A stretch of 64,000 nucleotides of DNA from contig NZ_JAFBFI010000003.1 of assembly GCF_016909175.1 (NCBI RefSeq), positions 186,001-250,000 on the forward strand, in the 5' to 3' direction. Of the stretch, positions 52,920-62,978 are shown one piece after another; positions within the stretch are counted from its first letter, which is position 1; each line of letters opens with the position of its first letter. Under the pieces are notes generated by a model, which searched no databases, was not told the DNA's origin, and was given only the letters and a program-made list of their open reading frames with translations. The stretch is from Peribacillus deserti (GTDB lineage: Bacteria > Bacillota > Bacilli > Bacillales > DSM-1321). The position numbers and the translations under genes were made by a program.

Positions 52920-54692
52920 ATGGGGGATATGGGGAAGAAATACTTTGGAAGAACATTGAAACAAAAACTATCATTCATGACATTGGTTTCAGTTTTGGTG
53001 CCGCTTCTCTTCCTGGGTTTATTCTCATACAAAATTGCTTCAAATCTAACAGAGGAAAAAGCGATTATGTCAGGGATGAATACCTTATGGCAATTGAATG
53101 CTTACTTAGAATTCATAATCCAGGATGTAGAAAATATGTCTGTATTCCTAATTGGAAATGATGAAGTGCAAAGCTATTTACAAAATCGTGAGGCAGGTTT
53201 ACTTGAAAAGGGCTCAATGTCAGGGTTTTTAACCAATTTGGCTTTTTCCAAAGACTATATTGCAAATATAACAATAAAGCCGCTAAATGGAGGCGCGGCT
53301 ATATCTGACACAACCTTTATGAAGTCTGGGAGCGCTGATATTTTTGAGCGGATTCCGGAATATGATAAGGAATCAAAAGCCTGGTCCAGTCTTTATGAGG
53401 ACATGACTCCAATGGGGCATCAAAGAATGATTACGTTATATAGACCAATTCGCAGTATCAGCAGGTATAAAAATACCGGTCAATTGGCCATCAGTCTCGA
53501 TCAAAAGTTTATTTCAAACCATTTGCACAAAACAGGCCTTGAAGGAAATGGTTTTGTCTTATTGTTAGATAATGAAAACCGCATTATTGCCGGTTCATCC
53601 GATAAATGGCTTCACAAAAACATTGATGAATATTTGCCGAATATTGGAGATATGAAGGAGCAATCAGGATTTTTAAAAAGTGACACAAGGGATGAACAAA
53701 AAACGATTCTATTTTCTACTGTTTCCAGTGTCAACTGGAAGCTGGTTGGTGTTATACCCGTAAAAGAATATAGTGCACAAAACCGCTATTTTCTTATATT
53801 AACCACCATGGCAGTCGGGTTTGCGATGTTACTGGGATTAGGGCTTGTATTGTTCCTCACTCATAAAGTGATTGGACCGCTAACCGAACTGACAAGGGCG
53901 CTCAGAAAATCCAATCCAGATGAGCAAATTTCAATTCTTCCTGTAAGGGCAAATGATGAGGTTGGACAATTGATTATGAGCTATAACAAATTAAATAACC
54001 GGATCAGGAATTTGATGGAACATGTAAAATTAAATGAGTCATTAAAAAAGGAAATGGATTTGCTTGCTTTGCAAGCACAAATCAATCCTCATTTTTTATA
54101 TAATACGCTTTCATCTGTCCAATGGATGGCGTTAATGAATAAAGACACCAAAACTGCTGAAATGGTAGGTTCATTAAGCGACTTCTTAAGATTCAGTCTC
54201 AATAAAGGTGAAGAATTTTGTGCTGTCTCCCAGGAAATTTCTCATGTTGATAATTATGTTACCATTCAAAAAATCCGATATCCGGACAAGTTTGATTTTA
54301 AGATTAGTGTTCCTCCTGAATTGCTGACAAAAGAAATGCTTAAGCTGCTATTGCAACCGCTCATTGAAAATGCCATGTTACATGGAATCCTGAAAAAGCA
54401 AGGCAAGGGGAAAATTATTGTACTTGCTGAGTCAAATGGAAAACAAATGAAGTTTACCGTTTTGGATAATGGAATTGGTATGAGCGAAGCCAAAGTTAAG
54501 AAATTGCAGGAAGAGGTAACATTTGAACAGGATTCAAAGAAACAAGCTGTAGTGAAGAAAGGAAGTTATGGATTAAGGAATGTTCATAAGCGACTCGTAT
54601 TACATTATGGCGATCCCGCAGGACTTCACATAACCAGCAAGGAAGGAGAAGGAACAAAAGTTTCGTTTACGGTACCATTTCTGGAGGAGTGA
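52920..54692 (+). CDS. YesM-type sensor histidine kinase
   Basis: About 590 residues. A membrane helix at about 16-36, an extracellular sensor (about 40-285), a second helix (about 290-312) and a HAMP linker (IGPLTELTRALRKSNPDEQI) precede the His_kinase block ALQAQINPHFLYNTLSSVQW, whose His is phosphorylated. The ATPase follows with ENAMLHGI and GSYGLRNVHKRL. This family pairs with AraC-type response regulators to control carbohydrate ABC importers, exactly the gene order here. ATG 52929 is an alternative start. Confidence 0.92.
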   Translation: MGDMGKKYFGRTLKQKLSFMTLVSVLVPLLFLGLFSYKIASNLTEEKAIMSGMNTLWQLNAYLEFIIQDVENMSVFLIGNDEVQSYLQNREAGLLEKGSMSGFLTNLAFSKDYIANITIKPLNGGAAISDTTFMKSGSADIFERIPEYDKESKAWSSLYEDMTPMGHQRMITLYRPIRSISRYKNTGQLAISLDQKFISNHLHKTGLEGNGFVLLLDNENRIIAGSSDKWLHKNIDEYLPNIGDMKEQSGFLKSDTRDEQKTILFSTVSSVNWKLVGVIPVKEYSAQNRYFLILTTMAVGFAMLLGLGLVLFLTHKVIGPLTELTRALRKSNPDEQISILPVRANDEVGQLIMSYNKLNNRIRNLMEHVKLNESLKKEMDLLALQAQINPHFLYNTLSSVQWMALMNKDTKTAEMVGSLSDFLRFSLNKGEEFCAVSQEISHVDNYVTIQKIRYPDKFDFKISVPPELLTKEMLKLLLQPLIENAMLHGILKKQGKGKIIVLAESNGKQMKFTVLDNGIGMSEAKVKKLQEEVTFEQDSKKQAVVKKGSYGLRNVHKRLVLHYGDPAGLHITSKEGEGTKVSFTVPFLEE

Positions 54693-54697
54693 ACATC

Positions 54698-56248
54698 ATG
54701 AAAGTATTGATTGTTGATGATGAAGTGATCATTCGTAACGGATTAAGCACAGTGATTAATTGGGAAGAACACGGGTTTAGTCTATTGGAGCCAGCAGAAT
54801 CCGCAGAGGATGCACTTGAGATTGTGAAAATTAATCAACCACATATAGTACTTACAGATATACAAATGAGTGGTAAAAGCGGTTTAGATCTGGCAAGAGA
54901 AGTAAAACAAATGTTTTCTGAAACAGAAGTCATCATTCTCTCAGGCTATGATGATTTTGTTTATGCCCAGAAGGCTATTCGGGAGGGGGTAGGTGAATAT
55001 CTACTTAAAACCAGCAGACCACAAGAGATTATTAACGCTGTGATATCTGCAAAAGAGCGTATAATAAAAAAACAAAAGGAAGTTGAGGAAAACCAAATTC
55101 AGAAAAAAGCTTTCCGTAACAAGCTGCTAGAAAAGCTGCTTTTTGAAGAAGAACCGGATACAAAACTTTTAGCTGATGTAAAAAAATTTTATTTAAATCT
55201 CAATAACGGGGAAAATACACTGCAGGTAGCGATCGTATTTGCGTCCAAATCAAATGAATACAGCAGTTTCAACCGATTTTTTCAGCATGCGGTAATGAAT
55301 ACCCTTTCAGAAATTCTCTCATTCGAATCGTTGGAATGGAATGGAGCACTCGTCCTTATTTTGCAGAATAGACCTTCACAAGAAGAACTACACAAGGTAA
55401 AGGAAGCATTTGCACGTACGGAGCGATTAATGAATTGTCATATTTTTACCGCTGCCGGTTCAAACGTTGAAGACATAAAGGATCTACATAAATCTTTTGA
55501 AAAAGCTAAACATGTGTTTGGATATAGATGGCTGTTGGGAAACAGAGGTTATGTTTCCTACGACAATATAAAAGATCGGAAAGGAATAAGAAAGGTCTGT
55601 TCATCTAAGGAAGAATCAGAAATGGCAGGCTTGCTGAAATCTGGCAATACTGACGAACTTAAACAATGGGTTAAAAATCTGCTTGAACAAATAAGGCTTG
55701 ATCCGGACGTAACACCCGATTCTTTTAATGTCTTTCTTCAATCTGTCTTAATTTCGGGGTACCGCTGGATAGAGCGGGTTGTGTCTGCTATTGGAATTTC
55801 CACACCAATACCAGACTGGAAAATGAAAGATGAAGACCTGTTGACTTCATCTCCAGAGGATATACTATTTCAGTATTTTGATAGAATTATGGATAAATAC
55901 CGGCAAATGACGGAAGGAAAAGTTCATTATGTACAGGAAGCGACCATCTTCATTCAGGACAATTTAAACAAAAACTTATCATTGATTGAGGTTGCAAGTC
56001 ATGTACATATAAATCCAAATTATTTCAGTGAACTTTTCAAACGTGAAACGGGCATGGGCTATATAGAATTTGTCAAAACTGTCAGAATCGAAAAAGCCAT
56101 GGCAATCCTCAGGGAAACACCCGTGAAAATTAGTGAGGTCGCAAAGCAGGTAGGGTATGAGGATATTAAATATTTTACTAAACTGTTTCGGCTTCATACC
56201 GGCATGACACCGACGGATTTTAGAAAAAAAGCAGAAAAAGTAGGATAA
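54698..56248 (+). CDS. YesN-type response regulator with AraC DNA-binding domain
   Basis: 516 residues from ATG 54698. GTG 54689 is too close to GGAGG at 54683. The receiver domain (1-120) has DDE near the start, phosphoacceptor Asp in VLTDIQMSGKSG and Lys in YLLKTSRP. A middle region (130-400) is typical of YesN proteins. Two AraC helix-turn-helices end the protein (NLSLIEVASHVHINPNYFSE, KISEVAKQVGYEDIKYFTKL). It likely activates the ABC importer operon that begins 229 bases downstream. Confidence 0.92.
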   Translation: MKVLIVDDEVIIRNGLSTVINWEEHGFSLLEPAESAEDALEIVKINQPHIVLTDIQMSGKSGLDLAREVKQMFSETEVIILSGYDDFVYAQKAIREGVGEYLLKTSRPQEIINAVISAKERIIKKQKEVEENQIQKKAFRNKLLEKLLFEEEPDTKLLADVKKFYLNLNNGENTLQVAIVFASKSNEYSSFNRFFQHAVMNTLSEILSFESLEWNGALVLILQNRPSQEELHKVKEAFARTERLMNCHIFTAAGSNVEDIKDLHKSFEKAKHVFGYRWLLGNRGYVSYDNIKDRKGIRKVCSSKEESEMAGLLKSGNTDELKQWVKNLLEQIRLDPDVTPDSFNVFLQSVLISGYRWIERVVSAIGISTPIPDWKMKDEDLLTSSPEDILFQYFDRIMDKYRQMTEGKVHYVQEATIFIQDNLNKNLSLIEVASHVHINPNYFSELFKRETGMGYIEFVKTVRIEKAMAILRETPVKISEVAKQVGYEDIKYFTKLFRLHTGMTPTDFRKKAEKVG

Positions 56249-56255
56249 TCGATTG

Positions 56256-56287
56256 GCTGGCTCGAAGAAGGAGCCAGCTTTTTTTTT
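56256..56287 (+). terminator. Terminator after the two-component system
   Basis: GCTGGCTC (56256-56263) pairs with GAGCCAGC (56271-56278), followed by nine T. It separates the regulators from the regulated operon. Confidence 0.9.
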
Positions 56288-56476
56288 ATAATTGAAAATC
56301 AGCTTAGATCCCTTGAAAAATAAAGGGTGAATCCAGTTGGGTTAATAACTACAGCAAAAGATTTCTAAATAGTCTGAAAAAAACCTACCCTATTCCTGAA
56401 TTATGTCCCCTTTGAGGGACTATTAACCTTTTATATACTGTAATAGAATCCAACTAAACAAGGGGGTAAATAGTTG

Positions 56477-57796
56477 ATGAAAACAAAGAAATTGAAATTG
56501 AGTCTAGTGGTTATGTTGGTTCTGTCCCTTTTATTAGCAGCATGTAGCGGGGACAAAACGACAGGGGATAATGCTAAGGGAAAAGGTGATAAAATCAAGC
56601 TTTCCATTTGGCATAATTATGCTGGCGATGATTTGCGCGCTAAAGCGGTGCGAAAACAGATCGATCAATTTGAGAAAGAACATCCTGAAGTGGAATTGGA
56701 CAAGCAAGCCATTCCTGTTGATGGTTATCGCCAAAGATTGAAAACGGTTGCAGCGGCAAATGAAATGCCGGACGTTTTTTATTCCTATTCAGGAAGTTTT
56801 ACCGAAGAATTTTATAAAGGCAACCTTATTCAACCTGTATCAGACCTTTGGGAAAAGAAACCAGACTGGGCTGAAAAATTTTTACCGGGATCTAAAGAAA
56901 TTTTCACATATGACAATGAAGTATATTCTGCACCTGTAGGAATGTCTGCGACTTCTTTCTTATACTATAATCGGGATTTATTCGAAAAATACAATGTAAA
57001 AGTTCCAACAACATGGGATGAATTAATGGAAGCTATTAAAGTTTTCAATAAAAATAAAATTACCCCTATCGCTTTAGGAAACAAGGCTACATGGCCGGCT
57101 CAATCAAGTGTTTTTGGGGTCATTGCCGACCATGTAACAGGAACGGAATGGTTTATGAAAGCAATTAAATCAGACGGTGCCACCTTTAATGATCCACAAT
57201 TTATCGAAGCATTAAATTATTTTAAAGATCTTGTTGATGCTAAAGCTTTTCAAGAAGGCGCAAATAGCATTGATAATACTCAAGCAGAACAATATTTTGT
57301 TAAAGGTAATGCAGCAATGATGATTAATGGTTCATGGGCAATCACTAATTTAGCGGCATCTTCGAACAAAGAGGAATTAGATAAAATTGAAGTGACTGTT
57401 GTTCCATCTATTGAAGGCGGCAAAGGCAAGCCAAATACAATGACAGGTGGACCAGGAGGCGGTTTTCTAATGAGCAGTAAAGTTAAAGATAAAAAACGCG
57501 AACTGGCTCTAGAGTTAATGTATGCTATCAGTGGTCCAGAAGCGCAAAAAGCAATTGCGGAAAGTGAATCATTAGTGATGTATGACGTCGATATCGACGA
57601 ATCAAAAGTTTCATCTTTATACAATAAAGCATATGAATTGGTGAAAACAGTTAATTTCGCTCCCGTATATGACCTTTACCTTTCTTCTGCTGGAGGAGAA
57701 GCTATTAATCAAGGCTTGCAGGAATTGATGTTGGGTGGAAAACCAAAAGAAGTAGCTAAGAAACTTCAGGACGCTCAATCAAAAGCCGTCAAATAA
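56477..57796 (+). CDS. Sugar-type ABC transporter, binding lipoprotein
   Basis: 439 residues from ATG 56477, after AAGGGGGTAA. The signal peptide ends in LLLAAC (lipobox Cys near 23). Family 1 extracellular binding features are KLSIWHNYAGDDLRAKAVRK, PDVFYSYSG, YYNRDLFEKYNVKVPTTWDE and KGNAAMMINGSWAI. Such proteins bind oligosaccharides, glycosides or amino-sugar compounds. It starts the operon of importer, D-amino-acid enzymes and kinase. No importer ATPase is encoded within the window, so a shared MsmX-type ATPase may serve. Confidence 0.92.
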   Translation: MKTKKLKLSLVVMLVLSLLLAACSGDKTTGDNAKGKGDKIKLSIWHNYAGDDLRAKAVRKQIDQFEKEHPEVELDKQAIPVDGYRQRLKTVAAANEMPDVFYSYSGSFTEEFYKGNLIQPVSDLWEKKPDWAEKFLPGSKEIFTYDNEVYSAPVGMSATSFLYYNRDLFEKYNVKVPTTWDELMEAIKVFNKNKITPIALGNKATWPAQSSVFGVIADHVTGTEWFMKAIKSDGATFNDPQFIEALNYFKDLVDAKAFQEGANSIDNTQAEQYFVKGNAAMMINGSWAITNLAASSNKEELDKIEVTVVPSIEGGKGKPNTMTGGPGGGFLMSSKVKDKKRELALELMYAISGPEAQKAIAESESLVMYDVDIDESKVSSLYNKAYELVKTVNFAPVYDLYLSSAGGEAINQGLQELMLGGKPKEVAKKLQDAQSKAVK

Positions 57797-57850
57797 AACG
57801 AGGTTACTTAGTGGCTTTCATAAGAAAAATATACGGAGGGGTGAAGCGTC

Positions 57851-58726
57851 ATGGGAACAACTGCACGTTTAAAAGGATTTATCATTCTTGCTTTGCTTCC
57901 GACCCTGCTTATTTATACCTTTTTTGTAATCGTACCTATATTTTGGTCGGCATATTATGGGTTTTTTGACTGGAGTGGCATGGGAGATGCCAAATTCACT
58001 GGATTGGCCAATTATATCGAAGTCATAAAAGATGAAATATTTTGGCGCTCCCTTAAGAACAATTTTATTATCATTGCAGCATCTGTTTTCGGCCAAGTCC
58101 CCATTGCCTTGGTATTGGCGCTTTTATTAATGAAAAATTCTTTCGTTAACCGTTTTGTCCGGTCGGCCGTTTTCATGCCAATGGTCCTTTCGACAGTTGT
58201 TGTCGGCTTAATTTGGGGATATATGTACCACCCACAAATTGGTGTTGTAAATTATGTGTTAAAAAGCTTAGGGCTCGAGTCATTGACAAGAGCCTGGCTA
58301 TCCGACCCTAAAATTAATATGTTTTCAGTATCCATCCCCATTATCTGGAATTATATTGGCCCCTATTTGATCATTTTCATTGCAGCATTGCAAAATATTC
58401 CTTCCGAAATAAATGATGCAGCAAAGCTGGAGGGGGCAGTTGGTTTTAAAAAATTATACTATGTGACACTTCCTATGATTTGGAATACTGTCAAAGTCGT
58501 GATTGTCCTATGTATTGCAGGGAGCCTGAAAGCGTTTGATCAAGTTTTCGTTATGACCGGAGGAGGGCCTGCGCAATCCACTGAACTTCTTGCCACTTAT
58601 ATGTACAATAACACCTTTGAAGTATACCGCTATGGCTATGGATCAGCGATATCCACCATGATTGTCATTGTTAGTATGATATTGATTTTAATAAGCCAAA
58701 TCTTGATGAAACGAAAGAATCAGTAA
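57851..58726 (+). CDS. Sugar-type ABC transporter permease 1 (MalF/LacF-like)
   Basis: 291 residues, six hydrophobic helices. The EAA loop is readable as EINDAAKLEGAVGFKKLYYVTLP near 196, where the ATPase docks. It pairs with the second permease to form the channel. ACGGAGGGGTGA precedes the start. Confidence 0.92.
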   Translation: MGTTARLKGFIILALLPTLLIYTFFVIVPIFWSAYYGFFDWSGMGDAKFTGLANYIEVIKDEIFWRSLKNNFIIIAASVFGQVPIALVLALLLMKNSFVNRFVRSAVFMPMVLSTVVVGLIWGYMYHPQIGVVNYVLKSLGLESLTRAWLSDPKINMFSVSIPIIWNYIGPYLIIFIAALQNIPSEINDAAKLEGAVGFKKLYYVTLPMIWNTVKVVIVLCIAGSLKAFDQVFVMTGGGPAQSTELLATYMYNNTFEVYRYGYGSAISTMIVIVSMILILISQILMKRKNQ

Positions 58727-58743
58727 GTGAAAGGGGATATCGT

Positions 58744-59634
58744 ATGGAAACAAAAACAGACCATCGCGAAGTCTTAATTCCACGAACTTCACTGGTTCAA
58801 AACATAAATGTTTGGAAAATAGGAAAATCGTGGATTTCTAAAATCATATTGATCTTGTTTGCATTCGCAATGTTATATCCATTGTACTGGTTATTTGTCA
58901 GCGCATTAAAAACAAATCAGGAATTTTTTGAAAACCCATATTCACTCCCTATTCACTGGGTTTTCGATAATATCACTAGGGCTTGGGAATTAGCTGGAAT
59001 GGGAAAGGCAATGATCAATTCAACAATTGTAACATTGGCTGCTATGTTTCTCACCTTGCTATTGGGAACCTTAACTGCTTATGTTTTATCCAGATTTGAG
59101 TTTCGATGGAAAGGTCCTTTAATGCTCTTTTTCACGTTGGGTATGTTAATTCCGATTCATAGTACGCTTGTTCCTTTATTCATGATTATGAATAAAATAG
59201 GCATTCTCGATACTTATTGGTCGCTTATATTACCATATACAGCCTTTGAACTACCAATTGCAATCTTTTTGATTGCTGCATTCATGAGTTCCATCCCGAA
59301 AGCAATTGAAGAGGCTGCCATGATTGATGGCTCAGGGTATTGGGGTATTTTTTTCCGGATTATGCTGCCACTATCATTTCCAGTAATGTCAACAGTTGCA
59401 ATATTAGCTTTCCTTCGTTACTGGAATGAATTCGCATTTGCCCTGGTATTTATTAACGATCAAGCTTTAAAGACTTTACCGCTTGTTCTTACTATCTTTT
59501 CAGATGGATTTGGAACAGATTATAGTTTAACAATGGCTGCTATGGCAATTGCCGTGTTACCGACTATCATCATTTATCTATTTTTCCAAGAACAAATCAT
59601 GAAAGGTATGGTAGCGGGGTCTGTAAAGGAATAG
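58744..59634 (+). CDS. Sugar-type ABC transporter permease 2 (MalG/LacG-like)
   Basis: 296 residues. A cytoplasmic N-terminal tail of about 35 residues is followed by six hydrophobic helices and the EAA loop IPKAIEEAAMIDGSGYWGIFF near 192, then LPLSFPVMSTVAILAF. It completes the importer. The gap to the first permease is 17 bases with AAAGGGGA. Confidence 0.92.
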   Translation: METKTDHREVLIPRTSLVQNINVWKIGKSWISKIILILFAFAMLYPLYWLFVSALKTNQEFFENPYSLPIHWVFDNITRAWELAGMGKAMINSTIVTLAAMFLTLLLGTLTAYVLSRFEFRWKGPLMLFFTLGMLIPIHSTLVPLFMIMNKIGILDTYWSLILPYTAFELPIAIFLIAAFMSSIPKAIEEAAMIDGSGYWGIFFRIMLPLSFPVMSTVAILAFLRYWNEFAFALVFINDQALKTLPLVLTIFSDGFGTDYSLTMAAMAIAVLPTIIIYLFFQEQIMKGMVAGSVKE

Positions 59635-59730
59635 GAAGTAAGGATCAACAACATTCATAATCATACTCGCTGTCGGATTTTTGACAGCTTTCTTTTTTAT
59701 ACAAAAGATTACTTAATTGGAGGGACTGAG

Positions 59731-60822
59731 ATGATTGTTGATACACCGAGCTTAATTATTGATGAAAAAATTATGCAAAAAAATATAGAGAAAATGGCCG
59801 GCATTTCAAGAAAATACGGTGTACAGTTACGACCTCACATAAAAACACATAAAATTCCTGAAATCGCCAAAAAGCAGATATCTGCTGGTGCAATTGGTGT
59901 AACCACGGCAAAAGTATCGGAAGCTGAAGTGATGGCCGACCACGGAATCGATGACATTTTCGTAGCATATCCAATCGTTACAGAATCGAAGATTGAGAGT
60001 GTCCTTCGGTTAAGTGAAAAAGTAAATGTTATCGTCGGAGTTGATAGCTTAGAAGGGGCAATGAGATTATCCGAGACTGCCAGGCGCCAATATAAAAAGA
60101 TTCAGGTCAGGTTAGAAGTCGATACTGGATTTAAAAGGACAGGGGTGCCATATGAAGATGCTGTAAGGCTTGCTTTTCAATTGCAAGGAATGGAGCCCCT
60201 TCAATTTAATGGGATCTATACGTTTCGTGGTTTCAGCATGAATGGCAGGCCAACACTGGATATAGAAAAAGCCGGTATGGAAGAAGGCCAGCTGATGGTT
60301 AAACTTGCAGAACGAATGAGAAAAGAAGGGATTCAGGTTAGGGATATTAGTGTTGGATCAACCCCTACCGCCCCTTATGCTGCGCAAGTAAAAGGGATTA
60401 CAGAAGTCAGGCCAGGTACTTATGTCTTTTATGATCGAATGCAGGCCGCTCTTGGCTCGTGCTCGCTAAAGGAATGTTCTGCATCAGTTCGTGTAACAGT
60501 AATCAGCCGGCCATACGAAGACTTGATGATCGTTGATGGGGGAAGTAAGACATTTGCAACTGATGTAGGACCGAATAGCGAACCATTAAATCTGCAAGGG
60601 TATGGACATATTATCGAGGCTCCACATGCAATCATCGAACGACTTTCAGAGGAGCACGGAATGGTAAAAATCAATCCAAAGGATCCGTTTAAGGTCGGAG
60701 ATATTATTCACGTGCTTCCCAATCATATTTGCAGTACCGTTAATCTCCACAACAGAGTTTACCTTAATGAATCTGGGAATTTAATCGAAAAAACGGTTTA
60801 TGCCCGTGGCTGCCTTACCTAA
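59731..60822 (+). CDS. D-threonine aldolase/D-serine dehydratase-like PLP enzyme
   Basis: 363 residues of the alanine-racemase (fold type III) group. PLP lysine is in RPHIKTHKIPEIA near 37. VRLEVDTGFKRTGV near 130 is the barrel strand with metal/phosphate contacts. The C-terminal beta domain holds EEHGMV and PNHICSTVNLHN, whose His and Cys form the metal site of D-threonine aldolases and eukaryote-type D-serine dehydratases. It would split or deaminate a D-hydroxy-amino acid. It stands between the importer and an N-acyl-D-amino-acid deacylase, which fits stepwise use of D-amino acids. AGGGAC precedes the ATG. Confidence 0.88.
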   Translation: MIVDTPSLIIDEKIMQKNIEKMAGISRKYGVQLRPHIKTHKIPEIAKKQISAGAIGVTTAKVSEAEVMADHGIDDIFVAYPIVTESKIESVLRLSEKVNVIVGVDSLEGAMRLSETARRQYKKIQVRLEVDTGFKRTGVPYEDAVRLAFQLQGMEPLQFNGIYTFRGFSMNGRPTLDIEKAGMEEGQLMVKLAERMRKEGIQVRDISVGSTPTAPYAAQVKGITEVRPGTYVFYDRMQAALGSCSLKECSASVRVTVISRPYEDLMIVDGGSKTFATDVGPNSEPLNLQGYGHIIEAPHAIIERLSEEHGMVKINPKDPFKVGDIIHVLPNHICSTVNLHNRVYLNESGNLIEKTVYARGCLT

Positions 60823-60848
60823 TCGATAAAGAGGAAGAAGATGGTGAT

Positions 60849-62456
60849 ATGCTTGACTTCATTATTAAAAACGGAAAAATTATTGATGGCTCAGGTAATC
60901 CTTGGTTTTATGGTGGTGTTGGAATCAAAGCAGGAAAAATAGTTAAAGTTGGTTATGTCGACCAGGAGGCCCATGATGTGGTTGATGCCAAAAAACAGGT
61001 GATTTCTCCAGGGTTCATTGACGGCCACTGTCATTCTGACTTAATGCTATTAAACCACCCAAACAGTGAAATTAAACTTCAGCAGGGTGTAACAACAGAG
61101 GTCATTGGCAACTGCGGTTTAGCTCCAGCCCCCTTTTTTGGTAAAAACGCTTCATTACTGCAAAAGTATGTTCAGCCGATTTTGGGTCCATTGCATAATG
61201 AATGGTCTTGGAATTCAATGGAGGAGTATATTAACACACTCACTCAGGCTAGGCCTTCAGAGAACATTTCTACATATGTGGCACACGGGACATTAAGGAT
61301 TTTGGTCATGGGATTTGAAAAAAGGGGGGCTAATGCTGACGAGATCCAACGTATGAAGGATTTGCTGGAAGAAGGACTAAGGGCTGGTGCCATTGGGCTG
61401 TCAATCGGTTTACTCTACGCACCAGGAAGCTATGCATCAAAAGAAGAAATTGCAGAACTGTGCTCTGTTCTTCCGAAGTACAATGGTCTATTTTCGACAC
61501 ATATCAGAGGAGAGGGCAATAGTTTAATAGCCTCTATAAAAGAAGTTTTATGGATTGCTAAAATAACAGGCGTCCCCTTGCATATTAGTCATCTAAAAGC
61601 AGCCGGGAAACGAAACTGGGGCCTTGTGCATCAGGCGATGGAACTGATTGCGGATGCCAGGGAAAAAGGGATGGATGTGACTTGTGATGTCTATCCTTAT
61701 TCCGCAAGTTCCACGATGTTGACAACGGTGCTGCCTCCTTGGGTGATCGAAGGCGGAATTCAGCGAACTATAGAACGTTTTAAGGATAGGGAGCTCCGAA
61801 GGAACATAAGGGAAGAGTTAGAAATGGAACAAGAAGAATGGGACAATCTAGTCTGTTCGACCGGCTGGGAAAATGTCTTTATTTCCTCAGTCCAAACCGA
61901 TCATAATCGTGATTTGGAAGGGAAAAACTTTGCAGAAATTAGTGTAATGAAAAGTAAACACCCTGTTGATTGCGTCATGGATTTATTAGTTGAGGAGGAC
62001 GGAAATGTTTCAATTGTATATTTCCTGATGTCTGATGATGACGTCAGGCATGTCGTCCAATGGGAAAATTCCCTGATTGCGTCAGATAGTCTTCATTGTG
62101 AAACAGGGAAACCGCATCCAAGGCTTTACGGTACATTTCCTAGGGTCTTCGCGAAATATGTAAGGGAAGACCGGGTTCTGTCACTCGAACAAGCAGTCCG
62201 TAAAATAACCTCTTTTCCTGTACAACGATTCAAACTTGGCAAAAGAGGTTTAATTGTTCCTGGTTATGAAGCCGACTTGGTTGTTTTTAATCCGGATTCC
62301 ATTAAGGATGAGGCTTCCTATCAAAACCCTAAACAATATCCGAATGGAATTAGTCATGTATGGGTGAATGGAAGATTAACAATGAAAGATAAGGTTCATA
62401 CAAATGAAAGACAAGGAGTATTTATTTCTTCATGTCAACCTTGCAGACATTTTTAG
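60849..62456 (+). CDS. N-acyl-D-amino-acid deacylase (D-aminoacylase)
   Basis: 535 residues of the amidohydrolase superfamily. HxH is in GFIDGHCHSDLM near 57, the bridging Cys region in GNCGLAPAP near 92, further His in LHISHLKAAGKRN, and the catalytic Asp in LIASDSLHCETGKPHPRLYG with FPRVF following, all in D-aminoacylase order. It removes the acyl group from N-acyl-D-amino acids with zinc, in the cytoplasm. Start ATG 60849 has AGAGGAAGAAG upstream. The last 25 bases overlap a longer version of the RidA frame. Confidence 0.9.
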   Translation: MLDFIIKNGKIIDGSGNPWFYGGVGIKAGKIVKVGYVDQEAHDVVDAKKQVISPGFIDGHCHSDLMLLNHPNSEIKLQQGVTTEVIGNCGLAPAPFFGKNASLLQKYVQPILGPLHNEWSWNSMEEYINTLTQARPSENISTYVAHGTLRILVMGFEKRGANADEIQRMKDLLEEGLRAGAIGLSIGLLYAPGSYASKEEIAELCSVLPKYNGLFSTHIRGEGNSLIASIKEVLWIAKITGVPLHISHLKAAGKRNWGLVHQAMELIADAREKGMDVTCDVYPYSASSTMLTTVLPPWVIEGGIQRTIERFKDRELRRNIREELEMEQEEWDNLVCSTGWENVFISSVQTDHNRDLEGKNFAEISVMKSKHPVDCVMDLLVEEDGNVSIVYFLMSDDDVRHVVQWENSLIASDSLHCETGKPHPRLYGTFPRVFAKYVREDRVLSLEQAVRKITSFPVQRFKLGKRGLIVPGYEADLVVFNPDSIKDEASYQNPKQYPNGISHVWVNGRLTMKDKVHTNERQGVFISSCQPCRHF

Positions 62457-62488
62457 TATTCCAAAATTTTTATAAAGGATGGATGGCC

Positions 62489-62953
62489 ATGTCAAAAATA
62501 GAAGATAGATTACAAGAGTTAGGAATTGATTTACCAGAGCCCGGTGAACCAAAATTTTCGTATATCCCTTGTAACCAAACAGGGAATCTATTGTATTTAT
62601 CAGGTCAGGATTGCAGGATAAATGGTGAATTAATGTACAAAGGGAAACTTGGAAAAGAATTAACCATCGAGCAAGGACAGGAGGCAGCCCGCCAAACAAT
62701 TATTAACTGTTTGGCAGTTTTACAATCCTATCTGGGGGATTTGGACAGGGTTGTAAAGGTTGTGAAGTTATTAGGTTTTGTTAATAGTGCAACAGGGTTT
62801 GCAGATCAGCCATATGTTATGAACGGTGCTTCCAATCTGTTGGTTGATGTATTCGGAGAAAGTGGAAAACATGCCCGGTCAGCAATCGGTACCAGTGAAC
62901 TTCCTTTTGATACACCAGTTGAGATTGAGCTAATTGTTGAAATTCAAAGCTAA
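62489..62953 (+). CDS. RidA (YjgF/YER057c/UK114)-family protein
   Basis: 154 residues from ATG 62489, preceded by AAAGGATGG. A longer start at 62432 lies inside the deacylase gene. The family pattern is TGNLLYLSGQ near 31, LGDLDRVVKVVKLLGFVN near 88 and HARSAIGTSELPFDTPVEIE at the end, whose Arg binds the carboxylate of the enamine/imine. RidA proteins hydrolyse reactive 2-aminoacrylate released by PLP dehydratases, so pairing with a D-serine-dehydratase-like enzyme is functionally coherent. Confidence 0.88.
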   Translation: MSKIEDRLQELGIDLPEPGEPKFSYIPCNQTGNLLYLSGQDCRINGELMYKGKLGKELTIEQGQEAARQTIINCLAVLQSYLGDLDRVVKVVKLLGFVNSATGFADQPYVMNGASNLLVDVFGESGKHARSAIGTSELPFDTPVEIELIVEIQS

Positions 62954-62978
62954 TAAGCTTCAAGGGGGTTAAGGGGAT